The position numbers and the translations under genes were made by a program. The notes under the pieces are model-generated. The model was given only the letters and a program-made list of their open reading frames with translations. It made no database searches and had not been told where the DNA came from. Shown here one piece after another: positions 35,505 to 46,029 of a DNA stretch of 64,000 nt. Positions within the stretch are counted from its first letter, which is position 1; every line of letters begins with the position of its first letter. Origin of the DNA: Ampullaceana balthica (Eukaryota > Mollusca > Gastropoda > Lymnaeidae); the NCBI GenBank assembly GCA_944989445.1, contig CALYLW010000566.1, positions 248,001 through 312,000 of the forward strand, read 5' to 3'.

Positions 35505-36730
35505 AGGGTAGGTTTAAAAGTTTGTTATGACGTTAGACTCGAGAAGCCTAGTTACATGTAGTTCCTTAATTGATGTAACAATGGGAATTATCATCTAGAT
35601 TTGCTGTCATCAAAGTTTACATAAATTTTAATAGATATTAGTTTGGGAGGGAGACACTGCCATTTTCATTTTCATCTTTCCTAATGTCACACAAAAAACG
35701 TGAAACACAGCAAAAGGGTGTGTGTGTGATGGAAAATGGAGGGGGCTCCAGTGATTATTGCAACACCTGCAGGATCAAATTATACAATGTAAAGATGACA
35801 TTGGTGAACTTTGAGTTTTACGATTAATTAAATAATTATATCTCTTTTCTGTCTAAAAGATTTAGTTTTAATAGAAACTGGTCTGGTTCTATGCATTGAT
35901 ATAACCACTTGACTGGTAAATATATTTCAAGTACTCTTCACTTTCAAATATAACAAAAGTCAGTGACATAAAATATGATGTTCATCTGCAATGATTTATT
36001 ACATTTGTAGAGCGTAAAGACTTATTAGATTAAAAATATTATAACTAACTTTATCTATTACCAATCAAATAATTGAAATGACGCAATATGAACTGGAACA
36101 TAGAACATTAGAACCACTAGGACTTGATAAATATTTATTCGATTAATAATGACAGTATATTTAAAACTGCCCACCTGTCTTCAGTTATTGAAAGATGCTA
36201 TAATTAGATGTCGGTTATTAAATAACAGCTTGTATTGAAAGAAGTTATTTTTGTGTACGTCGTCTTGTTGGTACGTGCCTGATCCAGAGCACGATTGATT
36301 TTGGGGGGACGAGAGAGATGACATCGGGTCGAACAATGGGAGCGGGGCGGACATGAGCCACAGGGGAAATAATTTGACGGCTTCAGTTGTGAGACAACAG
36401 AGTTGTTCAGCTTGTAAAATATTGCTATCTTTAAACACTGGAGCATCAACAAAACACAGATGTGAGTTGTTTTAAGGGAACATTGCTCATAGAAATTTGA
36501 ACACCACTGCAGCTATCACAAACTTGTTGTAGAGAAACATCACAGAAACTCAACCACCGAGAACCTCACGTAGCCAGCCATTGCAGTACGTGTCAAATAA
36601 AGATAACAAATAAATAGAAACAGCAACCAAGTGGATCATGACATTCAGTTAACTTGAGACGGTATTGGTTAAAATGGTCGAATGGTGAATGGGTTAGAGA
36701 TAGCATATATGGTCATGTCATGAAGAACAT
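35505..36730. other. No gene recognised
   Basis: Overlapping open frames near 36181-36452 on the minus strand have no domain. Nothing else supported. Confidence 0.4.
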
Positions 36731-36734
36731 ACAC

Positions 36735-37495
36735 TTGTGACAACTTGTGAAAACTTGTGACAACTTCCAAGTAAACGAAAACTCATTTGACAGCTTGACA
36801 GCTTTCACATACCTGGGAGCTAACACACATGAAACAATGAAATAATGACTCACATACCTGGGAGCTAACACACTTGAAACAATGAAATAATGACTCACAT
36901 ACCTGGGAGCTAACACACATGAAACAATGAAATAATGACTCACATACCTGGGAGCTAACACACATGAAATAATGACTGAGATGGGGGAAATGATAGCAGT
37001 AGAAAATCGGTACTTTGTAAGTCTATAAAAATTATTGAGAAACTCACACACCTATCTAAGTATAAAGCCCATGTGTGTACCACCATAAAAACACAAGCAG
37101 AATTTATGGAAGTAGACTTGGCTCAATAAATGTGGCCAAATAAATCATGAAAGCTGCAAAGGAAAATTTACGGACAAGTAGTAGATTAAGAACTTTGTTC
37201 ATTAGAAGACAATTCAATGACGTCATTACATTTTTTTAAAAGTTAGAATACAATTAGCGAGTGACATGGAAGGAATGTTAACCTGTAGGGCAGCCAGGAC
37301 AGTTATAGACAGAAGCCGATGTCAGAGTACTTACAGGACGAGGAAAAAAGAGATGAATGGATGAGTTTGAGAAAGAAGAACAGATGTTGGGTGCGGGGGA
37401 ATGGAGGATAAAGGAAACAGACTGTTCTGCTTGGAGGGGAGTCACTGAACAGCCCAGGGCCCTAAATGAGCTGTGGCGTCAAAGATGATGATCAC
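36735..37495 (+). mobile_element. RTE-like LINE remnant with 45 bp tandem expansion
   Basis: The plus strand reads NSFDSFTYLGANTHETMK at about 36780-36840, matching the vdsFtYLGs motif near the end of RTE-type reverse transcriptases, and later EMIAVENRYFVSL and KLLRNSHTYLS (the EI..rI..gNr.y..L...l.S region). The end keeps an ALNELWRQR block followed by stops. Stops and frameshifts make it dead. The segment encoding the YLG motif is amplified as four 45 bp units (about 36805-36985: CACATACCTGGGAGCTAACA and following), giving long minus-strand frames that are artefacts. Confidence 0.7.
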
Positions 37496-37499
37496 TCGT

Positions 37500-39012
37500 G
37501 GCATCAACCAAGTTCATCAACTACATTTTATCCAGATCAAGCGCACGACGGGGTAACCCAGCAGAGCAGAGCGGGTTTCATTAATTTGAAAAATGTAATG
37601 GTTCAAATGTATTTAAATAGCAATATTCCAAAGTAGGGATACTAATAGTATCAACATATTAACAAACTTACGCTCTACAATCATCATGATCACGATTTAC
37701 AGTTCAACCTTTTAATTTTTTTTAAAACATTTGTTATTACATTTGGGATGCAACGCGTGCTCCCGAATTTTGTAAATGTGTGTGTTGTAAGTTTACTTGA
37801 AACTATACATATATGTATTAAGTGTGTTTTATAGGTTATACACATGTGTATGTGTATGAATATATGAATTTATTTATTGATATTTACAATTAAAAACTGA
37901 AGTCATCTGCAATTTCAAAAAATGATATCTGGAAATCTGAATTCGCCAATAATTATTAAACTAAACAGAGATTAAAGCAGAAGCCATTCAGTTCACTGCA
38001 TGCATGTTGCACCATGTTTTTATAGTTTTAATCCATCACTGAAGAGTTGTTATCCTGATAGTATGAGTTACTCGTTACCAAAAAAAAAGTCGACCCAAAG
38101 AGACATGCCTCAGACTCTTAACATCAAATGAAAGGAACCCTTGGGATAAGTACGGGGATCACCTCAGTTTCTGGAGCGGGGCGGCGGTGGAGATGTGAGA
38201 GAAATCCCCCTGAATGCCGAAAAATATAAACAACACCAATTAGAACAAGATACAACATGGCGGAGTGACTCCTTTAAAAATGCTTAACACGTGTTCACAA
38301 CTTAATGTAAATTAAATTGAATTCAAATTTTTTAGACTGCTGACAAAAAATACTGTTACATATTACCAACAGAGGTGAGAGCTTAAAATAAGTGTAAATT
38401 AAAATGTGCGTGTACGGTCTTCAAGAAGAAAACAACACATTCAATCTAGGAAAGAATTGGTTATCCAGCTTGTCAATAACTTAATATTTTTATTGTTAAC
38501 TGAAACGTAAGGAAAGAGGGATCCCATTTTAAAAAAAACGTATACATTTACCCCAGGGATCATCTTCAGCCCAATTAGCCGCTGACCCCCCCCCCTGTAC
38601 CAGATGTGAGAATCACTGTAACAATTTGAGGCGCGCATTGTCCAACACAAGCTATAACAAAGCCCAATCATATTTGACAGCTCACGATTCCACGCAGGTT
38701 TGCATGAATCCCTGACAGAAATCACCTGTCATTTATGTATACGTGCGTATGTGTTTTTACGTGATTGGTTCTGTTCCAGATAACTTAAAATATATTAAAT
38801 ATTGGCCATTTAAGACAATCGTGGGCAAGAAAGTGAGTTGACACTGTCATACAAGAATTTTGCCCCCCTACTCCCTTTTTATATTTTGTTCGTTTTGTTT
38901 TTGTTTTGTTTTTTTGTTGTTTCTTTTTTGTTTGGTTAAGGTGCGGCTGTTCTGAAAAGGATGTAAACACTTTGGTGAGGTAATCTCAAGCTTTCCAGAA
39001 CATTATGTTAGC
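37500..39012. other. No gene recognised
   Basis: AT-rich DNA with short open frames only; the 94-codon minus-strand frame at 38441-38725 has no identifiable motif. Confidence 0.4.
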
Positions 39013-39021
39013 TAGTGGAGA

Positions 39022-39167
39022 CAGAGGCGTAACTGGGTTTTTGACGCCATTGGCTAATTTATTTTTGGCGACCCTTAATTTTAAATAAAAAAATTTAAAA
39101 ATAATAGAGTGGTGCAGGCCGGCGCCCTTGGCAATTGCCCAAGTGCCAAGCCATTGTTACACCACTG
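39022..39167. mobile_element. hAT MITE, 146 bp, with perfect 8 bp target duplication
   Basis: Termini are CAGAGGCGTAACTGGGTTTT on the left and TTGTTACACCACTG on the right (complement CAGTGGTGTAAC). The flanks are AGTGGAGA at 39014-39021 and again at 39168-39175, an exact 8 bp duplication as made by hAT transposases. The same terminal words occur in the larger element at 55703-56684, which is its longer relative. No coding sequence. Confidence 0.9.
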
Positions 39168-39175
39168 AGTGGAGA

Positions 39176-39891
39176 TAGCTCACCGTTTGACTGGCTATTG
39201 CTCCAAACACCTGAAACACAAACTGTGAAGATAACTTGACAAGCGTGAGCAGACGCTGAGATCGTCTGCTGCGTTGTTTGCTCCCCCGTCAACCCATAGA
39301 AACAGAAAACTTTCCTGGCAATTAGCCAATGGGACGTTGCTTTTTACCCAAATAAAGTACGAAGGCCAACGATTTATGGCATCGCATTTTCTTTCGCAAT
39401 ATAACATTCCATAGAACCTCAGCAGTCCGTCACTGCAGGTTCACTCCAGCCCTCGATGTGACTGGAGTTCACCACGCCAGCGGGCCAGTAACACACTGCC
39501 CCTGGTCTGTGTGAGAGATTATTAATAATGTGGTACTGTGCAAACCCACACAGCGCCGCACCATTTGCGCCGCACCAAGATGCACTAGGTGGTATGAGAG
39601 AAGAAAGAAAGTAGAGAGAGAATGACAGTTGAGTGTGCCAAGGACAGCTGTTCCATTTGTATTATTGTTGTAAATAAAACTGTTGTATATCCTTGCCGGG
39701 GGAATTGAACTTTATTATTATTTTTAATTAACTTAGCCACCACTCGGCTACATAACATTTCATAATAATTACCTTATATTTCATATAATTTAATTTCACA
39801 TTACATTACATATCAAATTACATAAAATTGCATTACATAATATTACATTACAAATGAAATTACAAAAACATATTACATTACATACAAAAAG
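39176..39891. other. No gene recognised; simple ATTACA-rich tract
   Basis: About 39775-39890 is built from ACATTACATTACATA-like words. A polyadenylation-like AATAAAA near 39671 and a TGTG...TACA-bounded block (about 39508-39752) could be a decayed LTR, but no duplication or TATA box was confirmed. Confidence 0.45.
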
Positions 39892-39893
39892 TA

Positions 39894-42110
39894 GAGTAAG
39901 TTACCGCCTCGCGAACGCTATGTCGTAGCGAACACTATTTCATAAAGCGTTCTCTGTATTTTTATTTTCCGTCTAACACGAAAACGAACACCCGTAAGTC
40001 GAAAGTACTTCTGTTTTCAATATCATTTTATCGTTTCGTTTGCCGGGACGCACTATTTTGTGAGTAATGTGTGTCAACATTTTGATCCTTGCGCCATGCA
40101 TGCTGTCAGCGTCCCTAGGAAGAACGAAGTTGATGTCTGGGTTAAGACTACTTTTCCTGTTCACTTTGGAAAACACAACTGTTTGGTATTGCATCATCAC
40201 TTACAAATAGGCCAGTAACAACCCTGTTATACTTTACAATGCTTTTTAATAGCAATGTTCGTTTCGAAGGGGTGTTCGCGACGAAGTAAGTTTAACGTTG
40301 GATTTTACTTCGTACCGAACACTTTTATTCTGCAGAAAAATTTAGTTAAATAAGGGTCTAGCTCTTGGCCTTTAATGTTATTTGAAAATAGTAGTGTTCG
40401 TTTTGAGGGCATGTGCATGTTCGCGTTGAAGTATATTTGTTTTATTGAAGGATATTACTTCGTTGCGAACACTTTTTCATGTAGGAAAATTAAGCTAAAC
40501 TACCTGCACATCATAAATGACAACAAACTGATTGAGTCCCAACCATAACCAAGCAATCATCGAGGCACAACACATAGAATCCGACACAGCAGCAACCACT
40601 GAAACAACGCCAAATAGAAATTTACACAGAAACAATCATTGAGACACAGCCAATCGAATCTTACACACAGGCACTCATTGAGACACAACCGATTGCGAAT
40701 GAAACACAAGTAGTCATAGAGACCCAGCTCCATTATACAGGAAAACAGCTGATTTGAGAATGAAAATACGTCTATCATTTACAAATCTTCCCAACCAGAA
40801 TCATTACCTGCATCATCACCACCAAAGTCCAATTTGTCTGCTGCACAACTTAAAGCACTCCATGACTATTCAAACATTTTTTATATGGTGAAATGGGTCG
40901 CAACCAATTTAATAAAAAAAATTGTCAACTTACAATGACAAGTTCTACTGCAGGAGACGACCTTAGCAAAGAGGAAGAAGTAAGTTTCAAGCCTTAGCTG
41001 TGGGGCTAATAGAAACGTGCAGTCTAGAAGAACCCAAAAACTGCACACTCAAAGCTAACTTGACAGTAGATGACATTTTAAAGCTGCCTACTTTTGTTAG
41101 AAGGAATAAAAACAAGACGTTAACAGCAAATGCTCTAACTATGCCAAACTGTAGAGAGAGAGCATTAAAAAAAGAAACAACAGACTAAGAAAAAATAGAA
41201 AAAAATAAACTGAAAAGAAAGATCGAGAGGGAAGAAAGCAAAAAGAGAAAGGATGCAAAAAAAAAGAGGCTACAAAAAGGAAAAGAGAGTAAGAAAGGGA
41301 AGAAAAAAGACGCAAGAGAGAAAAGAGCACATTAAATTTAAAAAAATGAAAATAGTGGAGTCCAAGAAAGTAAAGTAGTATCCAGTAATAGATCTATCTG
41401 ATAGCAGCAGTGATGACTCACAGTTGGTACAAACAATGGAGCTTGACATGGCTGCAGATGACGATACTTTAGATATAGAAGAGGATCTCTTGTTGGCAGG
41501 AATGTGTCAAGGGTGCAAAAAAGGGGGAGGGGCAGAGGTTTGGGTCCAATGTGATGTGTGTGATGGCTGGTGGCATGCACAGTGCACGCAAAATTGTGCA
41601 TCTTTGAAACAAGGCACTTTTGTGTGCACTCTTTGCTGCCCTGACTAGACTATAGATTATAGATCTACCTATAGTATTATTTTGTATATATAGATCATGA
41701 GTTATTCATATTAATAGAGATAAGTTATTCGGGATCTAATTTCTTTAATAAACGTTTATTACATTATTATTGACATCTCCAGTGTTATTTATTGACTCCA
41801 TTAACTAAAAATTGATTCTTTGATGATTTTGGTTATGTGTCTGCTTTGAGGTAAATGTGTCTGCTTTGAAGTAAATTAAGCAAAAAAGTGTTCGGCAGGC
41901 GGTAGCTAACTGGGTCCGCTAAAATTGGACTTTACACTCTAACCCCACGTAGTATTAGAAGAATACTGTCTCAGTATAGTAGCCTTGTTGTCATACTACT
42001 TGTAGGTACTTTCGTTTTTACCTTGTGTCGAACGGTTTAGAAACTAGGTAATGAAAGCCAAAAATGGTGCTATTTTTAGCGTATGGCGTTCGCGAGGTGG
42101 TAAATTACTC
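39894..42110 (+). mobile_element. pogo/Jerky-like DNA transposon, 2.2 kb, with TA target duplication
   Basis: The left terminus GAGTAAGTTACCGCCTCGCG then AACGCTAT and the right terminus (complement GAGTAATTTACCACCTCGCG then AACGCCAT) form inverted repeats of about 28 bp. They are flanked by TA at 39892-39893 and 42111-42112, the Tc1/mariner/pogo signature. The left part has about two 180 bp subterminal repeats with GTGTTCG and GCGAACACT words (about 40240-40490), possible transposase-binding sites. Coding relics are described separately. The DDE catalytic core was not found, so the copy is internally deleted or decayed. Confidence 0.82.
40550..41648 (+). pseudogene. Transposase C-terminal relic ending in a PHD finger
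   Basis: Three broken segments lie in order within the transposon. About 40620-40750 reads repeated IIETQPIE/IETQ units. About 41000-41188 reads TVDDILKLPTFVRRNKNKTL then TANALT, like the basic linker downstream of the DDE domain in pogo/Tigger/Jerky transposases, followed by a lysine/glutamate-rich stretch. The frame 41424-41648 (74 codons) has a complete C4HC3 PHD-type pattern: C28, C31, C43, C46, H51, C54, C68, C71 with the WVQCDVCDGWWH core. PHD or related zinc fingers close some pogo-type transposases. The parts are in different frames, so there is no single intact protein. The finger could alternatively be a captured host exon. Confidence 0.7.
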
Positions 42111-42112
42111 TA

Positions 42113-42700
42113 TATCTCAAATTGTATGTCACAGTGAATATATTTTATTTGCCTAAGTATTTATGTACATTCGACTGTCTAATATTGAATATTTTTACAG
42201 TTCAGCTCAGGCCCTAAAGATCAGTTTCCTGGCCGATAAAAAGATAAACTATTGAAGATGAAGATTTCTTATACAGCTCTCGTCCATGTTATTCTAGCAT
42301 GCCAGACTCGCCCCGATGTTCTCAACACACAGCCTCTCCCGCGGCGCCGCAGGGCGTACGCCAGATCAAACAAAAGCTGTCAACATCGACACATTAAGTG
42401 CAAGGAAAAACAAGTAGTAAAAACTCGAATGAGTATTTAAACGCAATTTCCAAAAAGAATTTCCGCTTATTTATTCAAGGGAAATTATTCTAGATGACAT
42501 TAAAAGTCGATTCAAATAAGTAATTCTGAAAGTAAACACAATATGACGTCATATCCCCTCACGCTACATCACACCATGAATGTGTCAATATAATGCGAAC
42601 CACGCAATAATAATAAAAATATATAATAGCCCAAGTCTCAGGTTGGTTGGAGTTTGGTCGGTTTTTGAGAATCACCTGGCGGGCTTTAAAATTATGAGGA
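42113..42700. other. No gene recognised
   Basis: About 42475-42540 shares CAAGGGAAAT, TTCTAGAT, CATTAAAAGTC and AATTCTGAA words with 594-650, so it is a diverged dispersed repeat. A short arginine-rich open frame (42252-42440) has no domain. Confidence 0.45.
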
Positions 42701-43560
42701 TGAAAAGTTAAAATAAATTTGGATCGATCACATCGATCAATGGCTGACCCTCTAACTCAGCAGGTCTTCAAAAAACCTCCTCTTTTTGCTTTCCGGAGAG
42801 ATAGAAGCCTCAGAGATATTCTTGTAAGAAGTCACCTTCCCACAATGAAAGCACATATTGGAACAAAAGGTTGCAACCGTAACCGTTGCAATACTTGTCC
42901 ATATGTGATGGAAATTAACAACATTTCTTTCCCTCTTGAAAAATTCTTAATAAAAGATGGATTCACTTGCACAAGTCGCAACGTGATTTATGCAATTCTT
43001 TGCAAGAGGTGTAATAAAATGTACGTGGGTGAGACTGGTCGTCGTCTTGGAGATCGTTTTAGAGAGCACCTGTATAATATAAATAAACAGGCTCAATGTC
43101 CTGTGTCTAAACATTTTAACAGTGTTGACCATAACGGCATATCAGATATTGCAGTAACTGGTATTTTATATGCAAGCAATACCCATGATAGAATCCACAT
43201 GGAAAATAGACTCATAAAAAGATTTGGTACGTTGGCTCCGTATGGGCATTAACCAAATTCATAATTTTACTTAACTGCAGAATCTTGTTCCCGTTGTGGC
43301 TTTTACTGTAGCTTGGATACTTCCCCCTTTTTCTATATCCTGTGTCCATGTTTGTTTTTGTTTTTCCTTTCTTTTTATTTAACATAAATATTTTAAAATA
43401 CAATATGTTTTAAGAATGTTATTATTACTTATGTAAGTATTGTAAGAATGTATTTTATGTTGTACTGATGAAGGCATTAGCCGAAACGTTTACTGTCGTG
43501 TCAGTCTAAAACGTAAAGCTCAAATTTATTGTTTTCATTGCACAATTTATTTATCAAGCA
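42701..43560 (+). mobile_element. Penelope-like element, 3' fragment with GIY-YIG endonuclease
   Basis: The frame 42719-43252 (177 codons) ends with the endonuclease module of Penelope-like retroelements. A CNRNRCNTC knuckle (C52, C57, C60) is followed by the GIY-YIG core: the GIY part is degenerate (VIYAILC, residues 89-95), the YIG part is MYVGET (101-106), then R109, R113 and H117, and a late MENRLIKRFGTLAPYG block. In this family the domain nicks target DNA for TERT-like reverse transcription. The reverse transcriptase upstream is missing, so the copy is 5'-truncated. The 3' UTR holds a hammerhead-like motif and AAATTTATTGTTTTC. Confidence 0.9.
43440..43510 (+). ncRNA. Candidate hammerhead ribozyme motif in the Penelope-like element
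   Basis: The core boxes are in the right order and spacing: CTGATGA (43465-43471), a 3 bp helix II GGC-ATTA-GCC (43473-43482), GAAAC (43483-43487) and a GTC cleavage triplet (43495-43497), with a very short helix III (AC/GT). Hammerheads with minimal helix III are known in the terminal repeats of Penelope-like elements. I could not pair helix I convincingly (flanks TGTTGTA and GTGTCAG), so this copy may be inactive, or may pair only in a multimer. Confidence 0.5.
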
Positions 43561-44366
43561 AAATTCCTCCATTCAAGTGACCGAAATTGCCACACACACA
43601 AAAATAGAAAAAATACCAAGTAAAAATATTTAATTTAGGAGGCTTTATTGAATACGCTGATATTGCCTAGGATTATGCTGCTAAAAAATCAACCAGTGGC
43701 CAGTTTTAATAAATCTCATGAAAGTAAACAACACGAAAACTAACATTTGGGAGCAGAAGAGTGGCAGGAAAAAAGGGTAGAGGGAGAAAAGATGAATACC
43801 ACACGACGTTACATTTGGAACCTAAATGCTCAAAACTGGCATGAATGAAAACAGTGGATCTCAAAACATGAGCAGCTTCTCTAAAGTCGTACCTAATGGT
43901 AATGCCTTTTGGAAATGCAATTAAATGGGAAGAGCCTGTTCTCGAAGTTACTTCATGCAATGTTATACCTGGTGCTTGTGATTGCAAGAATAACAGTGGA
44001 AATGGAATAACAGTAACGAAACATTTTTAACAAATGTTGTTGTTTTTAGGTCGTTTGGGAAATTTTTTTGTTTGTTTTTTTTTCGAAAATGAAAAGTTTT
44101 GAGAATCGGCAGAGGAGATTTTTTTTTGGAAAAAGGGTAGAGAATTGAAAGTACGTGTGAGATGATCACTGGAAGAGCCAGAAATAAATACATCAGATAG
44201 TCCGATACACTCGACTTCGTTCCGTCTGCTGGTGCGAGATGGACGTGGTAATGACGTCAGTTTAGCTGATGGGCACGAGACTGTACCACAAACGAAATAA
44301 TAAACCATTTACCGTGTATATAGTGTGGATGTTCCGTTCCTTAGGGAGCTAAACGTGGGTTCATTT
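43561..44366. other. No gene recognised
   Basis: Minus-strand open frames up to 93 codons show no domain and are T/F-rich from homopolymer runs. Nothing else is supported. Confidence 0.4.
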
Positions 44367-44367
44367 T

Positions 44368-44870
44368 ATTATTAAATCCCTTATATTAACGTCACCGTCG
44401 TCTCTCCCTGTCTCTCTGTCTGTCGTTCGTCGTCGCGCGGCGGAAAAACAAACGTAAATAAAACGAACCGGTAAACAACAAAGTTTTTGACTATAAACTC
44501 CCTTATATATGAGACATAACTAAAAGTATTGATTATGTTCAAACGCGACAAATATTTTAAGACTGAATCTGTCTTAACTCCCCTTTGCTTTTAACTCGAG
44601 TGGGGGGAGCGCGTTGACGCCACCCGTGGATGTACTGGCGTGCTTTTGCTTACATTTTACGTGTCTCACTGAGCTCGGTCCAGCGATCGGTGACCAAACC
44701 CTTTACCCCTCTTCCCCCTCCCGGGGGTATAAAGCAAAGGGGAGTAAAGTTAAGACAGATTCAGTCTGTAAATGTCTGTCGCGTTTGAACATAATCAATA
44801 CTTTTAGTTATGTCTCATATATAAGGGATTTATAGTCAAAAACTTTGTTTTTACGGGCTTTGTTGTATTC
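44368..44870. repeat. R1 dispersed repeat, palindromic copy
   Basis: After an AAATCCCTTATATTAACGTC start and a CTGTCTCTCTGTCTGTCG run, the arms at about 44478-44590 and 44742-44856 are reverse complements (ACAAAGTTTTTGACTATAAA against its complement; AAACGCGACAAATATTT against its complement). The spacer is about 150 bp and contains the ACATTTTACGTGTCTCACTG block. This shows that the family can form a foldback of about 380 bp. No coding sequence. Confidence 0.75.
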
Positions 44871-46029
44871 AAACTTTTACTCGTTATATGGATAGACGTT
44901 AGAAAAGAAAAGGGAGTTGTGATGGGGGTCATGTTTAAAAAAAAGAGCGTTCTTGATTTAAAATTATATATATATATATATGAAAAATATTGGTATTAAA
45001 GACATTTAAATCAAGGAATATTATTGACAAAATATGTTTTTAAGTCATAGATTTGATTCTCTTGCGAAGATTACAAAGATTTTAATGATTTTGTAGAAGT
45101 TCAAACCCCTTCTGACTTCAAACATCCTTGTCTTATATCAAGCTTACCAAAGTATTACCACTGTCAGCGCCCCAATTCTTACCCCCGACTCCAATCCCCC
45201 TAACACCAGGACCTATTACTGTTGTCTGTCACGGCTCGGCCCAAGGGTTCATCAAATGCGCGGCAGCTAAAGTCTCGTCCGTAACCCTGGGCAACATCTC
45301 GCCACGCGAGGGGAAAAAAGTCATTCACTCAGTTGAATAGCAGAGGAAGCAGACAGCAATGATACTTTTTTGTTATTTTTAACCGAACCTCATTCTCTTG
45401 GGAAAAATTGATGCTCTTATCACCAGTTATTAGCGTGATCCAGAAGAATAGAATTTTAAAAAATTTGGTCATAGGGTAGTGACATATGTTCAGGGCGTTG
45501 ATAGAATAATATTAATGATATTTAATGTAGATCATTTTTCCTATTAGAAATCTTTTTTAAAAAATTACTATTATTATTATATTATTATTTACTCTAAAAA
45601 ATTTCAACATTGCAAAAGATTAGAGATAACCGAATAGAGTCACCATGACTTTGGGGATACTCTCAAACTAAGGACAAAAACTTTATTAACCAGACGTTAT
45701 CTTCATGTGGCTAGTTTACTTCATTTTAGACATTTGTAAAGCTCTTTAACTTGTCATATTCTGGATCTATAATCAACCCACCACCCCCACCCCACCCCAC
45801 CCCCGAAAAATAAAACAACAAAAAAAAACCAAAAAAAAACTCACCTACTATGTTCAATACACGTGTACGTGTGTGCGCACGAGAGGGTGCGTCTTTCAGC
45901 GCGATTGACAATTTAAAATGCGCACTGTGTGTGGTCACTTCATTGTTCAGAACTACGTCTAGGAGAAGAGAATTCGTCTCCAGGCGAGTCGGGTTATTAA
46001 ATATGGATGCACTTCAAACAATGTGTCTT
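44871..46029. other. No gene recognised
   Basis: A (TA)n run near 44966-44981 and a C-rich tract at about 45776-45805. Open frames of 70-81 codons carry no domain. Confidence 0.4.

Noticed and set aside
39508..39752. A second solo LTR
   Set aside because: TG/CA-like limits and a poly(A)-like signal were noted, but no TATA box, duplication or second copy could be shown.
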